The notes beneath the pieces are model-generated. The model saw nothing but the letters and a program-made list of their open reading frames with translations, had not been told where the DNA came from and did not search any database. 64,000 bases of DNA from Vandiemenella viatica (Eukaryota; Arthropoda; Insecta; Orthoptera; Morabidae): NCBI GenBank assembly GCA_031002005.1, contig JARYHS010013631.1, forward strand, positions 67,577,832 to 67,641,831, written 5' to 3'. Shown here piece by piece: positions 11,360 to 21,894 of the stretch. The position numbers and the translations under genes are program-made. Every line of letters starts with the position of its first letter. Within the stretch, counting starts at the first letter, position 1.

Positions 11360-12579
11360 CACTGATCAGCCAGAACATTATCACCGTTGTCCTAATAGCC
11401 GGTATGTCCGCCTTTGGCACGGATAACAGTGGTGACGTGTCTTGGCATGGAAGCAATGCGGCTTTGGCAGGTCTCTGGAGGGAGTTGGCACCACATCTGC
11501 ACACACAAGTCACCTAATTCCTGTAAATTCCGGGGAATGGGGCAATGAGCTCTGACGCCACTTTCAATCACATCCCAGGTTTGTTCGATCATGTTCAGAT
11601 CTGGCGAGTTGGGGGATCAGCACATCAATTGCAACTCGCCAATGTGTGCCTCAAAACACTACATCACACTCCTGGCCTTGTAACATGGCTTATTATCTTA
11701 TTGAAAAATACCACTGCCGTTGGAAATCATGGTCGTCATGAAGGAGTATACGTGGTCTTCAACCAGCGCACGATACTTTTTGGTTGTCATGGTGCCTTGC
11801 ACGAGCTCCTCTGGACCCATGGATGCCCACGTGAATGTTTCCCAGAGCATAATTTAGCCGCCGCTAGCTTGTCTCCGTCCCACAGTACAGGTGTCAAACA
11901 GCTGTTCCCCTGGAAAACGACGGATTCGCAACCTCCCAGCGGCACTATGAAGAAGGTATCGGAATACACCAGACCATGCAACGCTCTGCCACTGCGCCAA
12001 CGTCCAGTGACGATGGTCACGTGCCCGTTTCAGTCGTAGTTGCCGATGGCGTGGTGTTAACATTGGAACATGCATGGGTCGTCGGCTGCGGCGTCCCATC
12101 GTCGGGAGTGTTCAGAGCATTGTGTGTTCAGACACACTTGTACTCTGCCCAACATTAAAGTCTGATGTTAGTTCCGCCACAGTTCGCCGCCTGTCCTGTT
12201 TTACCAGTCTGCCCAGCCTACGACGTTCGACATCTGTAATGAGGGGTGGCTGCCCACCCCCTCGAGGTTTGGATGTGGTTTACATCGGTTTCGCCACTAG
12301 TTGAAGACACTCACCACAGCACTCCTCGAACACCCGACAAGTCGTGCTATTTCAGAAATGCTCGTGCCGAGCCTCCGGGCCATCACAATCTGCACTTGGT
12401 TAAACTCGGATAGATCGCGTGCCTTCCCCATTCTAAACACGGATAGCACGCTCACTGATACTACATGCACCGTGCGTGTGTCTGACTAGCAGTCATTCCT
12501 CGTCAGGTGACGCTGCTATCGCCTGGACGGGTTTATATCGATAGTAGGTAGGTAGTCATGATGTTCTGGCTGATCATTG
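11360..12579 (-). mobile_element. Tc1-like DNA transposon, full span with decayed transposase
   Basis: The element is flanked by TA on both sides (11358-11359 and 12580-12581), the Tc1/mariner target duplication. Its ends are inverted repeats of about 27 bp: the left end begins CACTGATCAGCCAGAACATT and the right end, read in reverse complement, begins CAATGATCAGCCAGAACATC. The total of 1220 bp is close to a complete Tc1-like element with one transposase gene. Coding direction is minus. The termini are well kept although the gene is broken. Confidence 0.9.
11392..12431 (-). pseudogene. Tc1-like transposase, inactivated
   Basis: Translation on the minus strand begins [20 protein letters not shown] with a helix-turn-helix ([16 protein letters not shown]), as expected for the paired DNA-binding domain. 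The catalytic core is recognisable but damaged. The region expected to read W-S/T-D-E-S-R-F reads WSGVFRY, so the first catalytic Asp is Gly. The second Asp survives in a block preceded by a stop (FQ*DNKPC). The third acidic residue survives in NSPDLNMIEQTWDV. The C-terminus ends SMPRHVTTVIRAKGGHTGY. Several internal stops fit loss of CAA/CAG and TGG codons to stops. Expected length is about 345 aa. It cannot encode active transposase; the element could at most be moved in trans. Confidence 0.85.
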
Positions 12580-12584
12580 TACAT

Positions 12585-13100
12585 TCCTTTGGATTGATAA
12601 TGACGAGCGTGAGGATCGAAAGACAGAAATTAATTGATCCTTACGTGAGTTCTAGTGTTGGTCTCCACTGCGGTGCTGTCTGTTAGCTTCTTCCACCTAT
12701 ATCCTTAATATATTTAATACCTAAGTTTTATTCCTGAATTTCGTACAGAGTTACAGAATATGGCTCTGTTTGTGGAACCACCTCAACGGGTGATGCCACT
12801 TTACGTCTTAGACAGTACTAATCTACACGCTACGTACTCATCACAGACGTCTGCAAATATGCAGTTACGATACAACTAGGTGGAAAGGAACTGATTATCG
12901 TAAGCCTCGTACTAAAGCATAAGATCTGTGTTATAGAAGACAGTACGTGTTACACTTTTAATCATATTGTCCTCATGGCCTTGCCTTTTGAATATACCTA
13001 CACACTACAAAATTTATTTTTACAATATAAAGGGACACATGAAGATTTTAAAATTATGTATAGTTCTTATATGTGTGGCTGTATAAAAAATCAATTGAAC
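12585..13100. other. Unassigned stretch
   Basis: AT-rich sequence between the Tc1 element and a LINE 3' end. Nothing recognisable. Confidence 0.4.
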
Positions 13101-13104
13101 ACAT

Positions 13105-14535
13105 TTAATTTAATTTAATTAATTGCCATGGAGCACACGCTCTGATGGCAATTTCCTTACACACCCAACTTCCCGCTATCCTTCACTCACCTACATTTGC
13201 CCTCTACAAATTTTAACTTTAAATTCTTTTAACGCTTTTGGTAGGTTATTCATCATTCCCCTTGGTAACTCATTCCAATCCCTGACACCCTTACCTAAAA
13301 AAGAAAATCTTCACACACCCTTGTGCCAGAAATCGAGTGCCAGCTTGTGGTTATGGTCATCTTTTCCCTTCCATGAACTACTTTTCATACCTACTACAAT
13401 TTCTTTCCATGCCTCATCACCAGTATATGCCCTGTACACTCCCATTATCCTCCTCATCCTCCTCCTGTCTTGCAATGAATCCCATTCCAGCTCCTTTATC
13501 ATATCTGTCACTGATTGCATTCTGCGATAATTACCAGAAACAAATCTAGCAGCCCTTCTTTGCAGCTTCTCCAACTCCTGTATTTGATACTCAAAATGTG
13601 GGTCCCATACTACATTACCATATTCGAGCAATGGTCTGACCAAAGTTTTGTAACCCAATTCCTTTACTTCTCTCGTGCATCCCCTCATCACTCTCTCCAA
13701 CAAGTGCAGGATTTTGAAACCTTTTCCTACCACCTGTCCAATGTGTCCTGCCCAGTTAAGCTTGTTATCAAATGTAATGCCAAGATATTTACATTTCAAG
13801 TCTTCAGCAAGCAATTCTTTCCCCACCTTATATTCATAATTAACCTTTTGTTTTTTTATTTGTGTATCTAATTAGCTGATTCATCCCATGTTTACCAACC
13901 CAACTAGATATCCTGTCCAGATCACCCTGCAACTGTTTACAGTCCTCTATCGTTTTGATCCTTTTATACAGCATTATTTCATCTGCAAACAATCTAATTT
14001 CAGATAGTAAACAATCAACACAATTATTCATTAGAATAATGAATAGCAATGGTCCCAATACGCTACCCTGCGGCACTCCCATTTTTACTTCCACTTCCTT
14101 TGATATCGCATTTCCTACCCCAACTTTCTTTTTTCTACCTTTTAAAAATTCTTCTACCCAGCAAATCACTTTCTCATCCACTCCAATAGTTTTTACCTTG
14201 TTTAATACCATTTTGTGGCTTACTCTGTCAAACGCCTTTGAAAGATCTAGTGCTACACTATCAATTTGACCTCCCTTGTCCATTTCATCTGAAATATTTT
14301 GCATATATCTCACCAACTCAGATTCGCATGAATATCCTTGCCTGAACCCATGTTGCCTACTTGAAAACCACTTACATTCCTCACATATATTTCTGATGTG
14401 GTTGCATATCAATCTTTCCATTACTTTACCTACCACTGAAGTCAAAATGATTGGCCTGTAATTTTCGACTCTATTTCTCACCCCTCATTTATGTACCGAT
14501 ACTACTACCGCACTTTTCCAGTCTTGTAAAAGCGA
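13105..14535 (-). mobile_element. 5'-truncated CR1/Jockey-like LINE
   Basis: The minus strand encodes the reverse transcriptase and thumb/C-terminal region in two main pieces: 14481-13840 (213 aa) and 13826-13311 (171 aa), joined by a frameshift. Visible motifs in order are NYRPIILTSVVGKVMERLI, QHGFRQGYSCESEL, ALDLSKAFDRVSH, GVPQGSVLGPLLFIILMN, FADEIMLYK, KYLGITFDNKLNW and WDSLQDRRRMRRIMGVYRAY. The catalytic box should read FADD; here the second Asp is Glu. Homology begins abruptly near 14530 (DWKSAVVVSVHK), so the endonuclease is missing, as in most 5'-truncated insertions. The 3' end lies near 13105-13120 in a short (TTAAA)-type run, consistent with CR1-like tails. Confidence 0.85.
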
Positions 14536-14895
14536 CAATTCGCTAAAATCGGGTTACAAATTCTGATATTGATAAACAATCTGTGTAAAATAAATCCCCA
14601 CCTCGTATCTTTTACAAATTTCGCACAGATTTTTTTAACAAATTTATTTTAAAGAACTATGAAAGTTTGGAGATAAATATTTCTTTTGCCATGCTGCTAA
14701 AGTGTCAGAACCTAGGCATAACAATGTCTTTTAACTGCTAAGCCAAATATTAAAATTAATTTTGTATCCCAAAAGTAAGAACTAAAGTACTTTTGACATT
14801 GAGAAACATGAATACGCACATAAAGACCAAATTACTAAAGATCAAACATTAATAACCAGTGTAATCATAGGCTTCGCGCGGCCGGAGTCAGTAGT
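14536..14895. other. Unassigned stretch
   Basis: AT-rich flank of the LINE. Nothing recognisable. Confidence 0.4.
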
Positions 14896-14897
14896 GT

Positions 14898-15060
14898 CTT
14901 GCTGGTCTGGGTTACTCCGCGTCATTGTGTAAAAAGCCGACTTTCAGCCGTCAAACTACGCCCTTCACCTTGGCAGTTCTGCTAAGAAGAAGAGCGCAGT
15001 ATGACGGCTGAAAACGTAGGCGTTCTGCACAATGAAGCGGCTTAGCGCGGACAACCAAGG
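14898..15060. repeat. Foldback (long imperfect inverted repeat) element
   Basis: The left arm (14898-14963) and right arm (14993-15060) are imperfect reverse complements over about 60 bp, with shared blocks TTTCAGCCGTCA, TCATTGTG and CCGCG near the arms' outer parts. The spacer is about 30 bp. Size and shape fit a small foldback MITE. I could not define a target duplication, so the outer boundaries are uncertain. Confidence 0.65.
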
Positions 15061-15064
15061 GATC

Positions 15065-15634
15065 ACAGCAATAACCTAACCTGGTTGAGAACCGGTAATG
15101 TTTGGGTCTAGCCTAATGGATGCATCGGATTATATTACTGGCCATAAAGGTTTGCCCTGTATCCTCAAATTATTCATTTCAAAAGATTATAAAATATAAA
15201 TTGAACAATAGAAGAAAAAAAATGGATCCAGGAACCCAGAAAACTGAACATTTATTGTCACTGCAAATTATACAATCTCTGTAATTTTCAGCACAGTGTA
15301 TGCTAAAAGCGATAAGCGTTTGAAACGAACTGCCACATGCAGCGTGTAGACATAACGTGGCCGCCCACGCGGCTCGCTGGAGTGTGCGTACGACAGCGAA
15401 CAAGCTTAAAGCTGAGCCTACTGCCACAAGTATTTTCCTTGTAGGAAAATTGAAAATTTATTACAGTTGCAATCCTACGATTACTGCCCATAAACTCAAA
15501 CGGGTCTGTCTGATGGTGTATAGTACGGTAATAATGCCTATGCTACGCTACAAAATCAAATTATTCTCCTCATGAAATACAGTAGTACAAATATCATGGA
15601 GTAACCTACTTCTTTCAGTCGTTTATTATTATTA
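15065..15634. other. Unassigned stretch
   Basis: Overlapping short frames on both strands, none with a domain. No repeat recognised. Confidence 0.4.
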
Positions 15635-16530
15635 TTATTATTACTCCGCGATTCGCTAAAAGTGTGTGGTGGAGGGTGCATTGCACCTATCCGAAAGGGT
15701 AATACTTTGCAAGGGATATACAGGATACGGCAGGAGGCGCCCATGGGCTAATGAGAGGAACCATCCCAGCATTCGCCTAGAGCAATCCGGGAAAACCATG
15801 GAAAACCCAGATCAGGATGGCCGGAGTGCCTTATCGAAAGCTACACCTGTCGGATTTTAAGTTTACTCGCCCAGTAAATCTTTTCTATTCCATTCCCTAA
15901 TCGCTCGTGGGAAAAAAAGAGTACAGAAATGAATCAGTTCTGGCCCTGATTTCTCTTATCTTATTTTCGCGGTCATTCCAATACATGAATGTTGCTGGTA
16001 GCAATATTTGCTCGCTGCCATTCCGAAATACTTCAGTCGTGAATTTTTCAATTAGCTTCTGTCAAGAGCAACGCCTTCGGTGTTCCAGGTCTTCCCAACC
16101 TAACTCCTTCAATATCGCACTTACGCTTTCCCTCCAACTATATATACCTGTCGCGAATCGGGCGACTCTTCTTTGGACCTTCTCTAATGCCTCCATTAAC
16201 CCCTTTTCATGGGGACCCATACAGAACAACAATATTCTAAGTGAGGATGCACTAGTGACTTGTATACAATCGACTTAACTTCCGGAGTGCATTGATTTAA
16301 ATTACGACCTAGAAGTCGAAGCATACCATTTGCTTTCCCAATTACATTCTCGATATGCTCATTCCACTACAAATTATTACGAATTATTACCCCTAGGTAT
16401 TTAGCGGAATCTACCGTTCAAAGGACGGTACCATTAATTGTATACTCAGAGCTAAATGGTGTCACCTTTTTACTTGCACGCAAGACTTGGCACTTTTTAG
16501 CGTTTAACTCCAACTGTCGTAAAATGAGCT
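15635..16530 (-). mobile_element. CR1/Jockey-like LINE 3' fragment with (TTA)n tail
   Basis: Minus-strand translation, with several stops and shifts, reads AKKCQVLRASKKVTPFSSEY, SAKYLGVIIRNNL*WNEHIE, NVIGKANGMLRLLGRNLNQC and SLVHPHLEYCCSVWVP, the thumb and C-terminal part of a LINE reverse transcriptase. The 3' noncoding part follows toward lower coordinates and ends in a (TTA)n run at about 15635-15653, which on the minus strand is a (TAA)n tail. It is a second LINE lineage, distinct in sequence from the one at 13.1-14.5 kb. It is heavily decayed and lacks the catalytic domain. Confidence 0.8.
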
Positions 16531-16534
16531 TTGA

Positions 16535-17850
16535 AGGTTGTCCAAGCCATCATTTTTTTTTCTTGTTACAGACATCATCTTTTCTTTTAACTATAGTTTC
16601 TTGCCTCGAAATTATGATTGACTTGTTTCTATTTGTCCTTCCCTGATAGTTCCAATTCTTATAGGGCAATTTCTTTCGTCTATCGTTCTTAGATCTCTGT
16701 TCAGTGCTAGTCTCTTTTGTTCAATTCAATGATGTCTCCCTTCATATTTATTATTTGTCTGTGATATAATTCGACCTCCACTAAATATTCCTTCAACAAC
16801 AGCACAGTATAGCCTTAAAATCGCTTATTTTATTATTCTTCCAACTCAAACTTTTTAAGTATAGTAAGACTGTCCATCCACGATTAATTCTATATTTAAT
16901 ATCCTTTCCATAGATGTTTTTGCTTTTTATTGATAACAGAGCATAGACATTTAAATTGTTTGCAAATTCTCGTAGAATTCATCCAAAATACAAGTCCTTC
17001 ACGCCAGCATACACAGTCAGATAATTTTATTCCTGGGCCCGATTATGTTCACATTTCCGAGTCAGGTAGCTTAGGTCGGCAGCGTCGGTTGCAATTACAG
17101 CCATCAGCAAATTACAGTTTGTAGAGATAAGAGTTGTCAGTTGCTACACTCATTGTTTGGCTTTTTCTGGTACGATTTCTAATGAAGCATGAAAAACATT
17201 TCTTGAACATAACTGCTTCGTAACAAATGGTTAAGAAATAATTACATTTCTAAGATTTATTTCACAATTGTAGCTTTTTCTTATTTTGTACTGGTTTAGA
17301 AATTCAATCCATTAATCGTACCAGGGGATAGAACGCAGCCTACATGTTGAAACTTGTAAACTGCATCAATGTGACGCCGTTATATTTCCACTCGGCATTG
17401 TTTGCGTGTTTAATCCAGCTGTTTCTTATTGCATCACTAAGAATTCGATTAATTCTGATTCATTCAACTTTATGGACCATTTCGAGGTCCAAGGCATAGA
17501 ATATACTCGGGAGCAGTTGCACTCCGTTCCGTGGAAGCCGAAATCAAAGCACTGAACGATTTCCGTTACAAGGAACCACTGTCAGTAACACTTGCTGCGT
17601 ATTACATTGCTTCAAATGCGGTCGTTTGCTACATCGAAGGGTTTAAACGTTGACTAGATATTTTCATCTAAAGGTTCCATATCACTTTTGTTTCCTCTTT
17701 GTTATCTGTCCTCATATAGAATCATCTTTTTTACACTCCTTTTAGGCCCTTCGTTTCACTCTGTCCTGGAATTGATAAATTTGCCAGTATTTTGTCGAAT
17801 TTCGCTCTCTACTGATATATACACCAGCTTGTTTTTTTGTTTGTTTGCTT
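16535..17850. other. Unassigned stretch
   Basis: No gene is supported. The part to about 16900 might contain further decayed LINE sequence on the minus strand, but I could not establish a convincing frame. Confidence 0.35.
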
Positions 17851-17852
17851 TT

Positions 17853-18092
17853 TGCTTATGGCTTCCCGCCTCCTCGACGTCTAGGTCATTAGAGGCGGGA
17901 AAGGACTGGGGAGACAAGGAACGGGAAGGAATGCGGCTAAGACCTTTTGAAGGAAGCATTCCGGTATTAGCCTGGAGTGATTTGGGGAAACCATAGAAAA
18001 CCCAAAACTGGATTCCCGGGGGGGGGGGGGGGATTCGAACCGCCGTCCTTTCGAATGCGAGGTCAGAAGACACCACACTCGGTCCCAACTTG
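17853..18092 (-). mobile_element. tRNA-derived SINE, family A
   Basis: Reading on the minus strand, a tRNA-like head with a B box (GGTTCGAAT-type, here antisense GATTCGAACC at 18033-18042) is followed by the family's conserved body and by the tail TGACCTAGACGTCGAGGAGG with GCCATAAGCA. The region that reads CCCGGACGGGGATTC in other copies has become a run of 15 G (18018-18032). Family A is the commonest repeat in the window. Confidence 0.85.
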
Positions 18093-18094
18093 TG

Positions 18095-19180
18095 TCAATT
18101 CTCCGCAAACCCTTCCGCTCATTATACTTTTCAGAAGATTCATATTTCTAATCTGAACCGTAATCCACAACTTGTATGTCTTGGTACACGTGTCCACCGC
18201 GGATGCCGTAAAGAGTAAAAGCTTCTGGTTTACAGTACAAATTTGTCAAATCTTTGATAACTTGATAAACATGACTTCCATTTTTCAATCTTCTGGTTAT
18301 AACTTTTTAAATTTTACTATGCTTATATTACTTTCACCTGTTTGTTGGATTGACTTAATACTTTGCACAACTTTCACTGATTAACAAATTAATTTCTCGC
18401 AGTTGAAATGTTTATACTGATAACATATAACAAAATCCAATGACCTCAAGATAATTTACTTCTATTCAATTCCGGGGGCGCAGATTCTGGCAACCTACTT
18501 GCGAGTTATTACCTGGTAATATGGGTATCATTTATAATACTATTGTTACATAAACCAAATATTAAAAATTTCTATCTGTATCTCCGTCCTAGGTTATTCT
18601 AGTAACAGTTGTACGAGAAGCGAAACGAGCAGCTATTGGTTGTTGAGAATGACGTCATGCATAGGAGATAGGACTACCCAAATTATGGATGCAAGCTGCA
18701 AATGTACGGTGCGCACAGATGTTCCAAACTATATACCTTACGCTTGCCGAAGAAATTAATTCATAAATATTCTTGTTTAGACAAAGATTATTGTGTCTGT
18801 CACTGGCACCTCTGTAAACTTGCCAACAATTATGATTTGTTTTAACAATATTATTTTTATTTAATAAACGATCAAAGCTCTAAGTACTTTTCTTAAAAAA
18901 ACAAATAACAGTTGTATGCGGTATTTTTTTATTTTTTTTTAAATCGCACGTAATGTCAATGCTTTGGAAATATCATTCCTGTTGCATTTATTATTTTTCT
19001 TTTCTACTAATAAATATTTAATCTGATTTTTGAAAATATGTTGCTTTTTAGTCTCGCTGTGTACTAATTTTTATTAATCTTGAGTGCTCTGGCAGTTGCT
19101 CTCAAATCCTCATGCAGATATTTGTTTATTTTCTTCAGACTTAAACATGTAGCTTCCAATTTTATGGTATTTGCTTCAAT
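18095..19180. other. Unassigned AT-rich stretch
   Basis: Nothing recognisable; a short moderately GC-rich patch at 18590-18730 has no identified content. Confidence 0.4.
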
Positions 19181-19184
19181 ATCT

Positions 19185-19560
19185 CTTTCTTCTGTTCTTA
19201 GATATTTTGATGCACTCATTAACTAAAATGATAAAGTCATTACAGGATAGAAGGTGGGTGAAAAGTATTGTGTGTTTTTACAAGAAATATTCTGGTGAGA
19301 AGGCCTGGATAAATATTTTCGGAAGGTTCAGAAGTAGCTTGAGGAAAATAACAGAGGATCATAATAATAAAATAGCAATTAATTTCTGGCATTAGAAAGT
19401 AGGGAAGTCTTAATTTGTAAATAGTAGATTGAGAGACTGGAACAAATTACCTAAGGATCGATATACACATAGGTGCCTCGGACTATCAAGGAGTTTAAGC
19501 TGAAGGTAGGTATAAATTGTGAGAATGAGCGAAGGAAAATTGCCACCAGGTTATTGACTC
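19185..19560 (+). pseudogene. LINE 3' fragment (CR1/Jockey-like)
   Basis: The plus strand encodes SLQDRRWVKSIVCFYKKYSG and EKAWINIFGRFRSSLRK, closely similar in pattern to the C-terminal end of the LINE at 13.1-14.5 kb (SLQDRRRMRRIMGVYRAYTG, DEAWKEI). After a TAG it continues in frame as RLRDWNKLPKD. It is therefore a short 3' remnant of the same or a sister family, in the opposite orientation. A (AATAAT) run follows at about 19572-19584. Confidence 0.75.
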
Positions 19561-19677
19561 CATCGCAGTTAATAATAATAATAACTTGATTAGTATCTAA
19601 AATGTGAGTGGAGACTTTCCAGTCGTATCGATGCAATGAATTGTTCACGGAAGTTCAGCCGGATAGTGTTGAAAAAC

Positions 19678-19718
19678 GACGACGTTTCCGCAACCAGCTC
19701 GGTTGTCTTCATCAGGTC
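19678..19718 (-). ncRNA. Hammerhead-ribozyme-like motif (copy B)
   Basis: On the minus strand CTGATGA, a stem-loop CAACC..GGTTG, GAAA and CGTC follow in the same order as copy A. Stem I is short (GAC with GTC). One base between stem II and GAAA breaks the expected pairing, and the extra A after CTGATGA is present. It is probably an older copy of the same retroelement-linked motif. Confidence 0.4.
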
Positions 19719-19767
19719 TACTAATTCCGATATTATTACCTGAAATCACAAACTAGACTGGCTTAGC

Positions 19768-20005
19768 AGCCGGCGAAACTCTAACTGGTCTCGCATTCGG
19801 TAGCACGCGGGTTTGAATTCCAGTCCGGGCATTCAAGATTTGGGTTTTCCATGGTTTCCCCAAACCACTCCAGGCGAATGCCGGGATGCTTCCTTCAAAA
19901 GGCCATGGCCATATTTTTTCTCCTTGCTTAGCCTCAGTACCTTCCCACCTCTAATGATCTCGACTTCGACAAGGCGTAAAGCCATAAGCAAAAAACAAGC
20001 ATATC
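19768..20005 (+). mobile_element. tRNA-derived SINE, family A
   Basis: A degenerate tRNA-like head (B box as GGTTTGAATTCC near 19809) is followed by the family body (TTTTCCATGGTTTCCCCAAA, GAATGCCGGGATGCTTCCTT) and the tail GCGTAAAGCCATAAGCAAAA. It is nearly complete at the 3' end and diverged at the head. Confidence 0.85.
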
Positions 20006-20009
20006 ATAC

Positions 20010-21055
20010 TTAGACGGACTATATCTTACGCTCGCATTTTATTTATTTTCTCCAGCCCGTCTCATTACAAAGCAATTAAAGAATACTATGCACTCCGTCT
20101 CGCCTATAGAGTCTGTTTTCTTTTCCCAATAATATCCATCCCACACATTCTCCTCTTCCTCGAACGCCTCAGAATCTCTTTTCCAGCAAGCAGAATGAAC
20201 GCATACAACCCTCTTTATACTCCATATATTACAAACCTCAGCACACTGAAATCACACCACCAACATATACCATCATCACATCACCTGTTTACAATACGTA
20301 CACTCAACAATTGGAATTTTCAATTAATCTCGGCTCTCATCCAGTCATATTTGCCCTGAGATGTATCCTTCGTTCCAACCATAGCCGTCGTAATCAAATA
20401 TTAAAACCAATCCCAAAAATAAAAATGTAAAATACATATTCGTGTATTCCTACAGAAAACAAACTGTATTGAAATGTATATTTTAAAACCATAAATTAGT
20501 TTGCGTAAAACCAATGTAAGAAAGATAATTGTAACAAATAGTTATTATGTGACTGAACCTGTAACTTACAGTGAGCGCGTCACCCGTGCCATCCCGTCCC
20601 CATTTATGGCCGAATGAAATAACAAACAAACAAAAAGTCGCCAGTGATTTTCGTTAAGAACTACGTTTGAGATATTTCTTTTATCGTGAGCACATAGAAA
20701 GTTCGTAGTTACAGGATATTTCGACTGGAATTAATGCTTCTGTTTTCTCTTTAAGTGTTAACTTGATGATTTGATTAGTATAGAAGAGCTGCTTGCATAT
20801 TTCAGAAATCCGATCACAGAAAGTATCGATAGCTTTGTTGAACGTAACTATGTCGTCTCTAATCCAATATAATGTTGTTGTAACAAGCGAGTATCACATC
20901 CATCAGATGTTTCGGCTGCTGTAGTTATATGTTAGCATTTACAATGTAATCCTTATTTACTTTTTGATCGAATGTGCCTTTAACACAAACATAAATATCA
21001 CTGAATCTACGAACTCGTGTAAAAGCCATGTATAACTATCCATGAGAACAAAAAG
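20010..21055. other. Unassigned stretch, possible old LINE remnant at 20040-20430
   Basis: A plus-strand frame near 20060-20360 (TIRTLNNWNF, PASRMNAYNP) faintly resembles the C-terminal ends of some LINE proteins. The match is too weak to name. The remainder holds nothing that I recognise. Confidence 0.25.
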
Positions 21056-21056
21056 A

Positions 21057-21058
<2 letters not shown>

Positions 21059-21113
<55 letters not shown>
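21059..21113. repeat. A55 homopolymer
   Basis: An uninterrupted run of 55 A. It is preceded by AAAAAGAAT and could be a retroposon tail, but no body is recognised upstream. Length is likely to be imprecise in any assembly. Confidence 0.9.
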
Positions 21114-21114
<1 letters not shown>

Positions 21115-21705
21115 AGGTAGTGGTAAATACAGTTCTGCTCTCTGAAGCGTCTGAACTTGTGTTTTTAATAATAGTTTCATTGGGAATTGTTTTCTTATCA
21201 TAGGAAAGGCACGGTTGGATCAGAAGGTATGAGTTTAATGCGGGGTACGAGCACAGTTTTTTTTTTTTTATTGAATCGGTTTAGCAGTGATAAGTTCTCG
21301 TCCAAGAGAGTTACCACTAACATTGCACCATTAATTAATTCCTCATTTGCGTTAAGATTGCTAATTTACATAATAATAGCATTTCTCTTTTAAAAAAAAT
21401 AATTATGAGATAGTAAACCGGACGGATTTAAAGAGATCAAGCGTTCCATAGGGTACAATTGAACGTTGTTTGTTTCTTCATGTTGGACAGAACTGGGGAA
21501 AATGTTTTCCTCTCCACGTAACAAATTGGAAATGACATGTTCTATATTGTTGTACAACAATTAATGAACGTAACATTGCCGTTGAATAGAATTGCGAAAC
21601 ATTTTGTTCATTGATTGCTGTGGTATTCAATATGGTGTAATAATATAACTGTTTATAACATCGGTTTGTAATAAGTTGATCTAATTTGGGTTATTCGCGT
21701 TATAG

Positions 21706-21890
21706 GCAACACTTTCGTAAATAATATAAATAACTCCGACCAACAGCTGTCATGTATGTTAGTTAATTGTAAATAGATGGCGCCTTCAATCTTATGTAAA
21801 GAATATAAATAATCCCAACCAATAACAATCGTGCGTGTTATTTAAACAAATTGTCAGCAGATGGCACCTTCTACATTCATCATGCAAAAA
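21706..21890. repeat. Tandem duplication, ~90-bp unit
   Basis: Two adjacent diverged copies share AATATAAATAA, CC.ACCAA.A, TGTTA.TTA, and AGATGGC.CCTTC in the same order (about 21720-21795 and 21800-21880). Confidence 0.55.
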
Positions 21891-21894
21891 GTTT

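Noticed and set aside
11545..12039. 164-aa plus-strand frame
   Set aside because: It lies antisense to the Tc1 transposase remnant; the minus-strand frames carry all recognisable motifs.
16540..16900. Further reverse transcriptase sequence left of 16540
   Set aside because: No frame kept two or more conserved blocks in order, so it is left unassigned.
17756..18088. 110-aa minus-strand frame
   Set aside because: It is SINE family A read through, including the G15 tract.
18033..18090. Possible tRNA gene from GATTCGAACC-type B boxes (also at 23.8, 38.7, 60.5 kb)
   Set aside because: The A and B boxes belong to tRNA-derived SINE heads; no cloverleaf acceptor stem closes and the body of the SINE follows.
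21007..21201. 64-aa frame with poly-Phe
   Set aside because: It is the translated A55 homopolymer.
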